In this document: piece after piece, positions 24,601 through 35,925 of the stretch | How the letters are laid out: every line of letters begins with the position of its first letter | Position numbering within the stretch: the stretch's first letter is position 1 | Assembly (NCBI GenBank): GCA_033964015.1 | Contig: CM066915.1 | Location: 2,356,001-2,420,000, forward strand | DNA from: Scolanthus callimorphus | Taxonomy: Eukaryota > Cnidaria > Anthozoa > Actiniaria > Edwardsiidae | DNA: 64,000 bases | Direction of reading: 5' to 3' | Notes under the pieces: model-generated | What the model saw: only the letters and a program-made list of their open reading frames with translations | Databases searched by the model: none | Told to the model about the DNA's origin: nothing | Made by a program: the position numbers and the translations under genes

Positions 24601-27376
24601 CCAGATGGACACAGCAGAGTTCATGTAGCCACGGGAACGGACTTGATGCCAGATTCCTAAAGATAAATTTTAACAATAAAACTTCAGGGGCGTAGCCAGA
24701 GAGGACCCCCCCCCCTCTGGCATTTGAAACAATATTCTTAATTTTCTATGCAGCGGCGTAGCCAGGAATTCTGAAGGGGGGGGGGGGGGGGGGGGGGGGG
24801 CGGCGATAGTGAAAACATGGGACGAAAATGTTCAAATTTCCTCCAGCAAATACAGTAAATGTATGGGAAAATCTCCCGAGAAAGGGGGGGGCCCTTGATA
24901 TGGATTAAACTAGTGCAGCAGTACCCCCTTCCTCCCGGCATGCACATTTCTTTGAAAATGGAGCGGTTTTCACATGACTGCCAAGAGTAATTACAAATTA
25001 CTCAGTATTTGCGATTGGTTCGGGTTGTGATTGGTTAAGAACATGATCTTTGATCCTTCAGCCAATCAGATTGCATAGAGAAAACAATTACATAATTACT
25101 TGTGATTACTTTGCTCGCAAAAAGGAGAGATTGTGAATCATCAATCACTCTCTGATTGGTTTGTTGTGAACTTACGATCGCATTTGTTTGGATAGTCAAT
25201 TACTCATGAATTGTTTTTGCAACAGCATTAGAAAACCGGTCTATGAGTTTTTGAATCTCGATTAGAAATCAATTTTATGTAACCTGCCTTGAAGTTTTAT
25301 TATCCAAACAGATTTCAAACCAAATGATGAAGACACAAGTCAACTTCCTCGCTCTTTCAGCAGGGTGGGTGGTCATAGAAAAACACAGGAATTCCAAGGT
25401 GGGTACCCTGATACTGGAGCAAAATTCCAGGGTGGGTTATCTCAAAAATATGGATTTCCAGGGTGGGTAAACATAACTTCCAGGGTGGTGATGAGAAAAT
25501 TTACTAGAATTCCAGGGTGGGTAAAGGCAACCTTAAATTTCCAGGGTGGAATAAATCCCACCCAGGGTGGGTAGGGGCAACCTTAAATTTCCAGGGTGGG
25601 GTAGGGACAACCTTAAATTTCCAGAGGGTGGGTAGGGGCAACCTTAAATTTCCAGGGTGGGTAGGGAAAACCTTCAATTTCCAGGGTGGGTAGGGAAAAC
25701 CTTCAATTTCCAGGGTGGGGCAGGGAAAACCTTCAATTTCCAGGGTGGGTAGGGACAACCTTAAATTTCCAGGGTGGGGTAGGGACAACCTTAAATATCC
25801 AGGGTGGGGTAGGACAACCTTAAATTTCCAGGGTGGGTAGGGACAACCTTAAATTTCCAGGGTGGGGTAGGGACAACCTTAAATTTCCAGGGTGGGGTAG
25901 GGACAACCTTAAATTTCCAGGGTGGGGTAGGACAACCTTAAATTTCCAGGGTGGGTAGGGACAACCTTAAATTTCCAGGGTGGGTAGGGACAACCTTAAA
26001 TATCCAGGGTGGGGTAGGACAACCTTAAATATCCAGGGTGGGGTAGGGACAACCTTAAATTTCCAGGGTGGGTAGGGACAACCTTAAATTTTCAGGATGG
26101 GTAGGGACAACCTTAAATTTTCAGGGTGGGTAGGGACAACCTTAAATTTTCAGGGTGGACCCAACAGGGGGTGCAGATTATTTTTGGGACTACCCAATAC
26201 AAACTTACCACCAGGAACAAACAGGCAGTCTCCTTTGTACATCGTGATCTTGGAATATTTCACCTCACTTACAAGAGGGTGTACACTCAGGTCAACTGCA
26301 TCAACATTAACATGAGAAAATCCTCCCAACTCTTTTGCTGAGTCCTCTGACTGATACAACATGTGGGTCTGATTCTGACCAATCAGAAGCCAGTCTTTTG
26401 TTCCATTAAATACACAGTGTATGGTACTGTAGGGATCCCTGTGGATAACAGTTTTGCCGCCACCTGCGGACATGAAGAGGTGGACTTCTTGAACGCTGTC
26501 CACAAATGAACCACATCTGGTGGTGGAGAAAATAATTTACGGTAATTATAATTATTTGAAAATGGGGCATGCTAGTCTCTTATTAAGAAAGTTTTTGATT
26601 TTCACCTTATGCATGGGGGAACACCAACATCTTTCTCCATTGGCTGGGGGATTTGTGATATGACGTACGCATCCATGGTCTGATAATTAGTGATAAAGTG
26701 TTCTACAGTATCTCGTCCCATTATACCATCCACACCAGCTGGTACACGAGCATTGTCTTCATGCTTAGACTCAAGTCGGAGAGTAAGGTTTCCATATTCT
26801 GATGCAAGGAACTCTTCTGTCCAGAGATCATATGCCCTGAAATGACAAAGTTGCTGAAATGTTGTAAAGATAAATGATAATCTGAATAGGTGATAATCTG
26901 AATAAACCAAGTTTCATCGTGATGGTCACTGGAATAAACTCCAGAGAGTTTAAATTGGAATAAAGCGATATATTATAGAGAATAATACATGGGCACGTGG
27001 TGCTCACTCGTTAAAAATATCAAAATTGGAACACTCGAAGAAAAATTTCATATCTCCAAGATTCCATGTTAATTATTCTGTTTATTATCTTTTTCAAAGA
27101 GGGGGCTCAAGCTTCCCCCTCCATCTGGATATGTTTGTCTCTCAAAAGAGCTCACCTAGAATGTTTTGCTGCTCCGCGAAAGAGCACAGGCTTTCTTGGT
27201 TTGACAAACTTCTCCCAGAATTCCCTAGGATGCGGCACTGTTTGCAGTTCAACTGTATCCAGTTCTGGTGGTCTTTGTGAGCCAAATTTCTCCATGTGAC
27301 CTAATGGCTGGTCCCGTGAGGCATGGGTATTGGCTATGAAAGCCACAGTTGATAGTAGGATGCAATGTAAAATCAT
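21631..27376 (-). CDS. Secreted-pathway JmjC-domain hydroxylase with EF-hand-like region and HDEL tail
   Basis: Six exons on the minus strand: 27376-27156, 26836-26606, 26516-26209, 24656-24161, 23178-23106 and 21798-21631. All have GT/AG borders, phases agree throughout, and they sum to 498 residues. Residues 1-20 form a signal peptide (MILHCILLS...). The JmjC fold has H176-R-D178 and the distal His in PGGIWH257, so the Fe(II) triad is intact, with an FIH/JMJD-like NGTKDW strand. An EF-hand-like loop (DPEKRGYITKEE) lies late in exon 4, and a second EF-like segment spans exons 4-5. The protein ends HQHDEL, an ER-retrieval signal. Inference: a 2-oxoglutarate-dependent protein hydroxylase of the ER lumen, possibly calcium-responsive. 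The substrate is unknown. It diverges from TOMM20, whose start is 2.2 kb away. Confidence 0.9.
21949..22220. mobile_element. MITE in the last JmjC intron
   Basis: TGATTGCATTTTTTAAACCGCACC at the left faces GGTGCGGTTTAAAAATGCAATCA at the right. Between them are G-rich repeats of a GGAAATTCCAGGGGAGG type. No clear target duplication was found. Confidence 0.7.
24685..24805. repeat. G-rich dispersed repeat with two GGCGTAGCCAG cores and a long poly-G run
   Basis: The word GGCGTAGCCAG occurs at about 24691 and 24753, each followed by a homopolymer. The second run is about 24 Gs (24777-24800). It lies in the third JmjC intron, next to the acceptor of exon 4. The run length is likely uncertain in the assembly. 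Confidence 0.6.
25370..26165. repeat. Minisatellite, unit about 29-31 bp (CCAGGGTGGGTAGGGACAA...)
   Basis: Some 25 copies of TTCCAGGGTGGGTAGGGACAA plus CCTTAAAT repeat with small length differences. The first copies are more diverged. The array ends about 45 bases from the donor of JmjC exon 3 (26208) and fills much of that 1.55-kb intron. The G-runs are on the plus strand, i.e. the non-template side is C-rich for the gene. Confidence 0.92.
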
Positions 27377-28211
27377 TCTGGAAGCACCAAGCAAAATAAT
27401 ATTATGAATAATTACTGGGGTGTGCTTACCAAAATTCCTGGAAATTCCAGTTGGGATATATAAGAACTGGAGATTTTCGGGGATTCTGGTTGGAACAAGT
27501 GGGTTGTCATCAAAGGTTGTCTTGCCTTTTTGGTTGGAATAATCCAATCAGAATGGTTTGTCCCATTTGCGCTCAAACTGGTATCATGATCAAATAAGGT
27601 AACCGATCGAAACCAAAATGGGAATTGCATGGTTCCAGAAAATATTCATCTCCCCCCCAATCAAATGGTAAGCTCCATTCCACATGGGATTTCATCCCAT
27701 GAACTGAAACGTTTTGTACCACTTGATGCTGATTGAACCAACAGGTAATGCACCAGTAAGTATGGTAAACACCCTGGTTATTCAATGTTAACTAGAAGTT
27801 TCTAATAGAAAGTGAAGTGCTGCGAGAGAGCCCCATGGTTTGTTATATTATGTTGTGGCTACTCTAGACGGCATTTACATCGCAAGGCTTCATGGTGCGA
27901 AATATTGTGTTGCTGTTAGGAGGAAATATTTTGCAATCTTTCTCCTTGCTAATGAATAATAAACTATATTATAATATTATAGCTACGATATAACGTGTGC
28001 TCTGATTGGTCCAAATCTATGCTCTATTTCACTGACAAAGTAATGGCTCTTCCCCACTTAGTGCTATTTACTGTTTATCAACATTGCCATTGTAATGCTA
28101 AATGTGCCAAATGTAGATTGAATAGAGCCCTTTGTTCTGTGAACCAATCGATCTCTGGTTGGCACATTAATAACAATAGATGACATCAGCGTGAACAGCG
28201 CTATATCATAA

Positions 28212-28361
28212 AAGCATTAGAGCACAACTTTCTATGACTTTATCAGATAAGAGCACTTGTGATGTTGGGAAAGACACTCGAAACGTTTTAAAGTGTCTCT
28301 CCCAACATCACACATGCTCTATTGCGCCAATAAAGTCATAGAAAGTTATGCTCTAATGCTT
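28212..28361. mobile_element. Hairpin MITE (AGCATTAGAGCA termini)
   Basis: AAGCATTAGAGCACAACTTTC at the left is inverted at the right end (TTATGCTCTAATGCTT). A second internal pair, GTGATGTTGGGA / TCCCAACATCAC, forms an inner stem. It lies between the JmjC and TOMM20 starts. Confidence 0.7.
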
Positions 28362-28647
28362 AATTAAAGCAAAATATGGTTGTTAGATATATCATTCTGT
28401 ACTGAGCGCAGTGGTTGTTTGATGTCACTCGCATAGTGGTAAAGTGTAGTAGTGTCTGGTTTGTGTGCAAACCGTAGTGTCCCAAATGAATGCAGCCATG
28501 CACCGAATATGTTGCTGCTCCTACGTCGCAGCAATAAAGAATTACCAGTGACCTTTTCATGATAATTCTATAAATTGTATACAAAAGTATTTTGTACTTC
28601 AAGGCAAGTGTTTTGTACTTTTTCATGATTAGCAGACAAGGCCTATA

Positions 28648-29024
28648 GTCCAGTCCCTGAACTCTCCTTCGCGGCTCCGTTGTTGCCTGTGGTCGCCGAA
28701 AGGAGAGTCCAGAAACCTTTGTATGTGCATGCGCTAGATCTGACCAAGAACTCTTGGTTTTTTTCTTTAGTGCGCATAATCCAAATACCGTTGTCGGAAA
28801 TTGTTTGTTATATGAGTTTTGTCCATCAAGATAGGATGCCCTTGTGACTGTAATCGCGGAAATTCAACAAACAATCTCCGACAGCGGTATTTGGATCATG
28901 CGCACTAACGAAAAAACCCAAGTTCTTGGTCAGATCTAGCGCATGCGCATACAAGGTTTATGGACTCTCCTTTCGGCGACCACACGAAACAACGGAGCCG
29001 CGAAGGAGAGTTAAGGGACTGGCC
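28648..29024. mobile_element. Long-armed fold-back MITE flanked by TA
   Basis: Arms of about 165 bp are near-perfect inverted copies: GTCCAGTCCCTGAACTCTCC at the left, GGACTGGCC at the right end. Shared inner words include TCTCCTTTCGGCGACCAC and AGATCTAGCGCATGCGC. TA dinucleotides flank both ends, which would fit a Tc1/mariner-type duplication. No coding capacity. Confidence 0.72.
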
Positions 29025-29622
29025 TAAAGTTCTGGTTAGAATTTCCATGAAAATCATGGAAAAACTGTGATAATTAGTCTTTGGCAAGGAAAGGTCAAAA
29101 CTTCAACCTTCATTTTATTAACAACTTTTATTAGAGTGTGATCAGCTAGCATAGAGTAAAAACAATAAGTAAATTCAATAAGAAAAATTAAATTATAAGG
29201 ATATATCTTTGAATATAGAATACTATTATAACAGTTTACAAATCTAGATAAAATATTTCATGCCTACATAAAATCTAACATATCACTAACCTTTGAATTT
29301 GGCTACGGGTATCTCTGCCAGAAATGGAACACCAGCCACTGTCTCCTGCCAAAACACAGCTAATACATGTCACGTCATGTATAAAACAGTAAAATGTACA
29401 TATTCATCCTCCTAAGTGCCAAAGGCGAGTAAAATTTGCAAAACATGAAGAGACAAGATGCGTCGATCAAGTGTTCGATTTTCCGCACTAATGCACTCGT
29501 GAAGCATTATGGGTAAATCAAGATATTGCATAAACTACGCGGTTACCAAGCCGCACGAGATTGATCGAGCTTCGTTCGAAAACCGGAAAGTTTTTATTTA
29601 GAATAGAAATTTTTACCCTAAA

Positions 29623-32600
29623 ATGAGCACTAGTCAGATAGTAACAATGGTGGCTGGGGTATGTGGCTCTATGTTTCTTGCTTATTGTGTTTATTTCGAC
29701 TACAAGAGGCGGAAGGATCCAGAATACAAGAACAAACTACGCGAAAGTGAGTGAGGAGTTTGAAGTTCACGTGTTATCCATTTCTGATTTAGTTTAAAAT
29801 CCTCACATCTTTAGGCCTAGATTTGATTGATTATGCTTAACCTGCCTAACCTGCTTAACCTGCCTATAAACTAAAAGTATATTGAAAGGGGCTGAAAAGT
29901 TTCAGTTGTGTTGTAGAAAGCGTTTTCTCTAGGCGCTCATACCTTGTAGTGTAGCTTTGCACAAATCAATGAAATAATGCCGGTCCTCGATTTACTGCAA
30001 AATCACGACGATTACGGATTCGAGATGTTGTATGTCGTGTACCTGTACTGTCAAATAGCCATATGCATGGCCATTTTCTTAGACGAAGCCTGAACATGAC
30101 TCTGCAGAAGTGATCTTGTCATTTTGATTAGTCATTGTCAAAGTGTCAACTGAGGGGAAGTTTGTTGGCAACTGTGAAAGTCTCCCAGAGAAATGTTCCA
30201 GTCAGTTGCCAGTTTAGTATCCACGATTCTGTATTTGAGAAATGTCAGTTGCCAGTTGTTATAGTGATTTTTTAATGTCCAAGTGACTCCCGTCTGGTTC
30301 ATTCATATTTATTAATCCTAGAGTCATCGGACTATACAGGATGTAATAAAAAAAAAAATGGTACAATAGGGTGAAAACAAGCAGACAGAAACGATGACAG
30401 TAACTGTGAGATCGTGAGATGGTTGTCTAGGCATCCAAATTGTTATTGATAAACAGTCTAAAACTGTAGGCTTACACAGAATGATTAAGACAGAATTATA
30501 ATATGTAAACTTAGGCCTACAATGCAGCATCCTTTGAAAAGCCGGGTGTCTGCACTTGGCCTTAGTTAGGAAAGTCATGTGTAGCCTGATCGTTTCAGCT
30601 GTCCCTTCGCTCTTGGCCCATGTATGAATTTATAAATTTTCTCATACATGATGTCAATACCTAGCCTCCTCCGCAGGCGTCTCGTTGTATTTTGAAACAC
30701 CTATTTCGAGCCTTCTTTGACACGCTTGGTTGGACTTTCTGTGGTGTGATCGTGAAAGGGCCGTGAGGGACTGAGGACCAGGACCCCTCTCTTTTCTCTT
30801 CCGCTTCCAGTTTGAACTTGTTCTCAGGTTCCGCTCTGCCAAAAACGCCAGCGATGCAAAACGATGCAAAGCACACGGAAATCACACAGAGATGCCTGCA
30901 AAGGAGGCTAGTCAATACCCTACTGACCCAAAATCGGTCAGTAGAATTTGATTGGTTGCCTTGTCAGAAGACAGGCAGGTGAACAATTCAATGACATTGT
31001 ACACTCCTCTCACACAAAAAGCGTGTGACAACTTCCAAGCCAGACAACTGTCAAAGAAGGTGTGCCTTGTCTGGTACTGTTGTAAGCTAAAAAAAACCTT
31101 TTTGCTTGGTAGTGATTAGAATGAGAAATAGCTCATTGTAAATTCAGATGTCTCCTCTTGCAAAGTCAGGCGTGATCAAGAGTGAAGGGATGACTGTAAT
31201 TCCCAGCTTGGACAGAGGAAATTTTCTTTCTGTTCGAGTTGTGATCGAGACAGGTTCATATTGTGGGTTGAACATAGTTCTACTGTGTTTCCTCTATAAG
31301 TCTTTCAGATGAGACAATAAACCAGGGTCTCATCTGCCTTCCCCTCTGAAAATGTTTAAGGTTGATACTAAAGAACCCATATTGAGTAGAGATTTTGTCC
31401 CAGTGCAATGGCCTGTCTCTCAGAAGCATATGAAACAGCCTTCATGATTATAAGCTGTGCAGCAGCAATTTGTGCCACCCAATGAAGCTTCTTAAGTCCT
31501 CCAACCTCTCCTTGTCTAGGAGTTGTATACTTTTGATTGCTTTAAGTTCCCTTATGATGAGAAGAAGACACTTCTTTTCTAAAAGAAGTGAAAAACATAC
31601 CCTGAAAAACACAATCTCATTGTTCATTCTGAACCCTAAGGAAACAATGGGGTGTTATTAAGTTAGAAATTTCATATCTCACAAAACATTTTCTCCCTGC
31701 ATAGAGAGAAGACAAGAAAGAGCAATCAGGCAGGAGAAAGATGCTGCTGCGCTTAAGGTTGGTAGTCATGCTTCTTGACAAAACAACCATTTGCTATATG
31801 TAGCTCACCTTTTATAATCAATTGCTACTGAAAACTCTACAGAGTTAATGGTGACCAAATTTAGTCACCAAATCACAATGGTGACCCACTTTTCTACTGC
31901 ATGGACTTCTTATATTAAACTCGAGGCAAAATTTAGGGTCAAAAGCTTTCATCTGCTGAAAGCTAGTCTGTGAGCAAAAACACCATCTTAAGCAGTTAGC
32001 ACAATGTTTGTAACTTCTGAAACTGGTGACCCAAATTATTTTGGCAAAGTTTGTCACTTGGCAACTAGAATTTTTCACTTACTGTAGTCACCAATTGCTC
32101 CTAAAAGAAAAAAAAATAATGTCAGACCCTTGGATGTAAAAGTTAACAATATTAGAAGGTTGTGGTATTTAATTCTAGACATGACTTTAATTAATTATGG
32201 TTTCTGGTTATTATCTTACAGTCCAGGATTCCAGACATGAAAGACACAGCTGCTGTACAGAAGTTCTTCCTTGAGGAAGTACAGATTGGAGAAGAACTCT
32301 TGACTAAAGGTGAGATTACAGTAAAAACCCACATATAAGAACCTGGATTTAAATAACATGTTATGCTAGGATTGTCCAGGGGTTTCAATAATTTTTGAAG
32401 TTGCAGGCTAAGTTTTGAAAGTAGGCAGCTGGGTTTGGAGGTCCTATACAAAGGTTGTAAGGCCGGAGCCTTCTAGGGGGGTACAGGAGCGTGCCCCTGG
32501 GAAATTTCAACATTTTGGTAGTAGAAAAGGCGTTTTGAGGGCAAGATAATTCATGTATTCTATTATAATTCATGTATTCTATTGCTTTAAAATATATTGA

Positions 32601-34341
32601 AGTAATAATGAAGTTGCAGGTGGTCACCAGTGAAGTAGACGGTGGTTCACCGCTGGTTCAGCTGCAGGGCCCGATGCTGCAGGGCCCAACCAATAGGTCG
32701 CCAATGGCAACTGTGTTTGAGGGTTTGGCGACCAGAAAATTCAACCTAGTCGCCAAATGGCAATCCCCCTTTTAGGGCTTGACTTTCCAAATAATATTTA
32801 ACTCATAATGGGTAGAAATTTTCAGTTAACTTGGGCAACAAGATTATGCCCTATGGCGCCTGCTATTTTTAGTTAGGCGCCATTGGCACATTACAAAATA
32901 AGTTAATGTCGGGCCGAGTCGCCTTCTATTTAAAGGGGCACTCGCACGCTTAATATTCGTCCAGCGTGGACTTAAAATAGGTAAAATTGTATCCGTGAAA
33001 ACTCATATACATTTGCCCGTAGTAATCAAAATAACCCCCAGATTAATAGAAAAACCTTTCAAGTGTTAGACAAATGCAATTCTAGGTTCTTTTGACCATT
33101 TATCAAGAGGATGGAATTGGATTGCGATTTGAGCTATTTTCTTGTCAGAGAAGTGGCCAGCAAGCGTGAGAGAGCCCCTTTAAACCCCTGATTGTCCATA
33201 CCAAGTATGCTCTCCCCCTCAGACAAGTGATAACTGATAAGTGATATCAGGAAGAATTTCAACTCATGTCTGGCAGATTTCAAACTTCTTTGATTATGGA
33301 TTTCCAGGGGAATACGATAGTGCTGTGACACATCTAACCAATGCCATAGCCGTGTGTGGCCAACCTCAGCAACTCTTACAAGTCTTCAAGCAAACCCTTC
33401 CACCGCCTGTCTTTGAGATGCTCATTGACAATATCAACAGCATGAAAGATGTATCTCACGAGGTAAGTCAGTAGAGTGTCTTAAGTCCCCAGGGGTGTAC
33501 TCGGATATAAAATGAAAGGAGGGGGTGTCCGATGGAGCTCCAAATTTCATACCCAAAAAAATACATGAGCCTTAAATTTTATACCAAAAAGATACCTGCT
33601 CCCAAATTTCATACCCAAATTTTTGTTTAGCCTATTTAATACCAGCATACACATAAGGCCGAACTGCTGGAATGTTATAAACAAAGTTCTTGATGATCAA
33701 CTAGCCTGTCAGAAGTTTCAACTCCCCAAAAAATACCTGATAGTATTTTCAACTCCCAAAAAATACTTTTACTACAAATTTCATACCCAAAAAATATGTT
33801 GGACCCCCCGTCATTTTTATGTCTGAGTTACTCCCCTCCTAAAGGTTTAGTCCTAAACCTGCACTGTCTATGGCCTTAACTTATTTATGTAGGCTGTGGC
33901 AAAATACAACTCTATGCCAGACAAACTCTACTGATATTAAAGCTTTTATGCAATTACTCTTCAATTCAAGGATAAAGTTCTACCAAACGTATGAATGCCA
34001 GTATGATAATCATGGCGTGCTCTGTTCGTGGGAGACACATACTAAAATACCACAGATTTGGGATGTTATAGCTATGTGTCACAGGGCACAATCATACACA
34101 ACCTTCAATGGTTTGCTGACTATACCTGCAACATTTTCAGCATGTTATTTGAGCCCATACTTCATTTTGATCATGTGATAGGTATTTCTGTTACTATCAA
34201 GTAACAGTGCATGCTCAACAGAGCTCATTGTGACCAAGAGCAGAGGTCTCTTTTCCTCTTGGCTATCAGTTCAGCATATACAAAGGAAAAGAGCCTTTTC
34301 TTTCTTTAAATTCCTGTGAGTGAGTTCTGAACAGTTTTCAA

Positions 34342-34373
<32 letters not shown>

Positions 34374-34951
34374 GGCTCATTTGTAAGATTGTTTGACAAA
34401 ACTAAGAGTAAGCGATCACATATTAGTAATTGAAAGAGGGCGTTATAGTAGAGTTTAAACTAGTCCAGAAAACAGAATTTGCCCCTGCTGTGAAGAAATG
34501 GAGGATGAAAGACATTTCTTGATGAAATGCAAAACATCTGAACCTCATAGAAAACAATTAAATGGCGAATAAGGTATAAAATCTTTTTTAGCAACAATTA
34601 ATCCTAGGCAAAATATAAAAAGAATTGCAAAATTTATATATAAGACTTACGAAGCTTGAAAAGCCTACACAAACTAAACACTATATATTATCAGGGTTAT
34701 AACCTATATACATGTATCTCTGTATACGGTTCCTGAAATAAAGTTGTCTGTCTGTCTGTCAAGGTGTCTGGCTCCACCGTCCCTGAGCATTCTTTTCCAC
34801 AGCAGCCAAATAACCAAATCTAGCATAAGCAAGAATAACCAACTCAGTTTTTGTTCATCTCTATGGAACTTGATTACTTTTGATTTAACAATAATTTTGT
34901 TGATTACTTGTTTTACAGAAAGCTTCAGAACCAGCGGAAACCCTGGACTAA
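29623..34951 (+). CDS. TOMM20: TOM20, mitochondrial import receptor subunit
   Basis: Five exons: 29623-29746, 31705-31757, 32222-32309, 33308-33462 and 34919-34951, all GT/AG with matching phases, giving 150 residues (human about 145). Residues 6-25 form the N-terminal membrane anchor, followed by the basic stretch YFDYKRRKDPEYKNKLRE typical of TOM20. Exon 2 is the charged linker. Exons 3-4 hold the conserved AVQKFFLEE...GEELL helices and HLTNAIAVCGQPQQLLQV, the single TPR-like groove that binds amphipathic presequences. The acidic C-terminus (...PAETLD) is usual. The protein sits in the outer mitochondrial membrane as a receptor of the TOM complex. Introns carry a MITE (30661-30910), a short repeat (32318-32370), a MITE-like element (33491-33838) and a LINE remnant. 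Confidence 0.96.
30661..30910. mobile_element. MITE with 8-bp duplication GTCAATAC (hAT-like)
   Basis: The left end CTAGCCTCCTCCGCAGGCGTCT and right end TGCCTGCAAAGGAGGCTA are inverted copies. GTCAATAC occurs exactly at 30653-30660 and 30911-30918. An 8-bp duplication points to hAT-family mobilisation. A remnant with the same end is at 8822. It lies in intron 1 of TOMM20. Confidence 0.8.
32318..32370. repeat. Partial copy of a dispersed repeat (AAAACCCACATATAAGAACC)
   Basis: ACAGTAAAAACCCACATATAAG and the following AACCTGG match the start of the segment at 46397-46530. Only the left part is present. It begins a few bases after exon 3 of TOMM20. Confidence 0.5.
33491..33838. mobile_element. 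MITE-like element in TOMM20 intron 4
   Basis: GGGGTGTACTCGGATATAAAATG and CATTTTTATGTCTGAGTTACTCCC are imperfect inverted ends. The interior repeats ATTTCATACCCAAAAAATAC several times. No target duplication seen. Confidence 0.55.
34395..34760 (+). mobile_element. 5'-truncated LINE 3' end with (TGTC)n tail
   Basis: A degenerate reading frame includes IERGRYSR, then after a stop RICPCCEEMEDERHFLMKC. This is the Cys/His pattern found near the C terminus of many animal non-LTR retrotransposon ORF2 proteins. It is followed by AT-rich 3' sequence and a CTGAAATAAAGTTG(TCTG)n tail. A (GT)n-poly(G) run at 34345-34377 lies just upstream. It is a dead fragment in the last TOMM20 intron. Confidence 0.7.
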
Positions 34952-35155
34952 TAACCACGAATACTGGTGTGTGCCTACCATGGTCTACAGAACATTTAAC
35001 ATGACTATGGGCTAAACATATTATGTGGAATGAGCAAGATCTCATTTATACCACAGTACAGTAATATAGCTTGCCTTTTAGCTAGGATGCTGTGCAGAAT
35101 ATGTTATAGTTTTGTAAATTAATTTACCCGCCACAGAAGCCACAGAAGCCACTAA

Positions 35156-35522
35156 CACCTTGTCCACACTAACGCGTTTTCAAAAGTATTCGTTTTCAAA
35201 CTTATAAGGATTCGCAGCGTGTTAGTGTGGACGGGAGATTCGGAAAATTTAGCTACACAAAAAGCGATCAGTTTTTATTTGATGTTGACGCGTGCAAGGA
35301 CAGTCTCAAATAAGTGTTAAAGTTATCGTTTTCTTTTTTATCCGGATTCGACCGTCCACACTAAAACGATATGTATACGGATTCGTTTTGATACACTTTC
35401 GAGAGCGTTTCCAAAGTTATACGGATTCGATGAAAACGATCAGCGTGTTAGTGTGGACGGAAGGCCTAAACGTATCAAAAAGTATAAGGATTCAAACGAA
35501 AACATGTTAGTGTGGACGGGGT
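35156..35522. mobile_element. MITE with GTCCACACTAACG termini
   Basis: The left end ACCTTGTCCACACTAACGCG faces TGTTAGTGTGGACGGGGT at the right. Inner copies of GTTAGTGTGGACGG at about 35220 and 35450 make the element internally repetitive. It lies just beyond the TOMM20 3' end. The flanking duplication is not clear. Confidence 0.7.
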
Positions 35523-35925
35523 CTAAACTGCAGTACTATTCAAACCGCAAAATTCTGAACAAAAAGTTCTTGAACGTTTCAACATTTGTCCCTTTGTGTT
35601 GTAGTTTTTTTTCATGTTTAGTTTGAATAGCTTTGCAGTCTAAGGCCAAGCCCAAAGGTCGAACTTCTTCTTTCGTCAAAGGATACCACTTCATTAGGCT
35701 TTATAATAAAAAAACTTTCCATTATTTTAGTGGAACTCGCACGATGTTTGCCGTAGGCGTAATCCTGTTTCAAACATCGATCTTTTTGCCGCATCGAATC
35801 TGTGGTAACTTTAATGGGAAACTTTAAGTCTAGTGCAAAGGCAAATCTAGATGAACTATAGCAGAACATAATGGAATTTAAAGTTTGTTTTTCGTGTTTT
35901 TTTCCGCCAGTCAAAACCATCTAAT

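Noticed and set aside
29291..29345. A 55-nt minus-strand segment bounded by AG and GT that could be a JmjC 5' UTR exon
   Set aside because: The splice sites are only moderate and no reading frame or family supports it. It would need transcript evidence.
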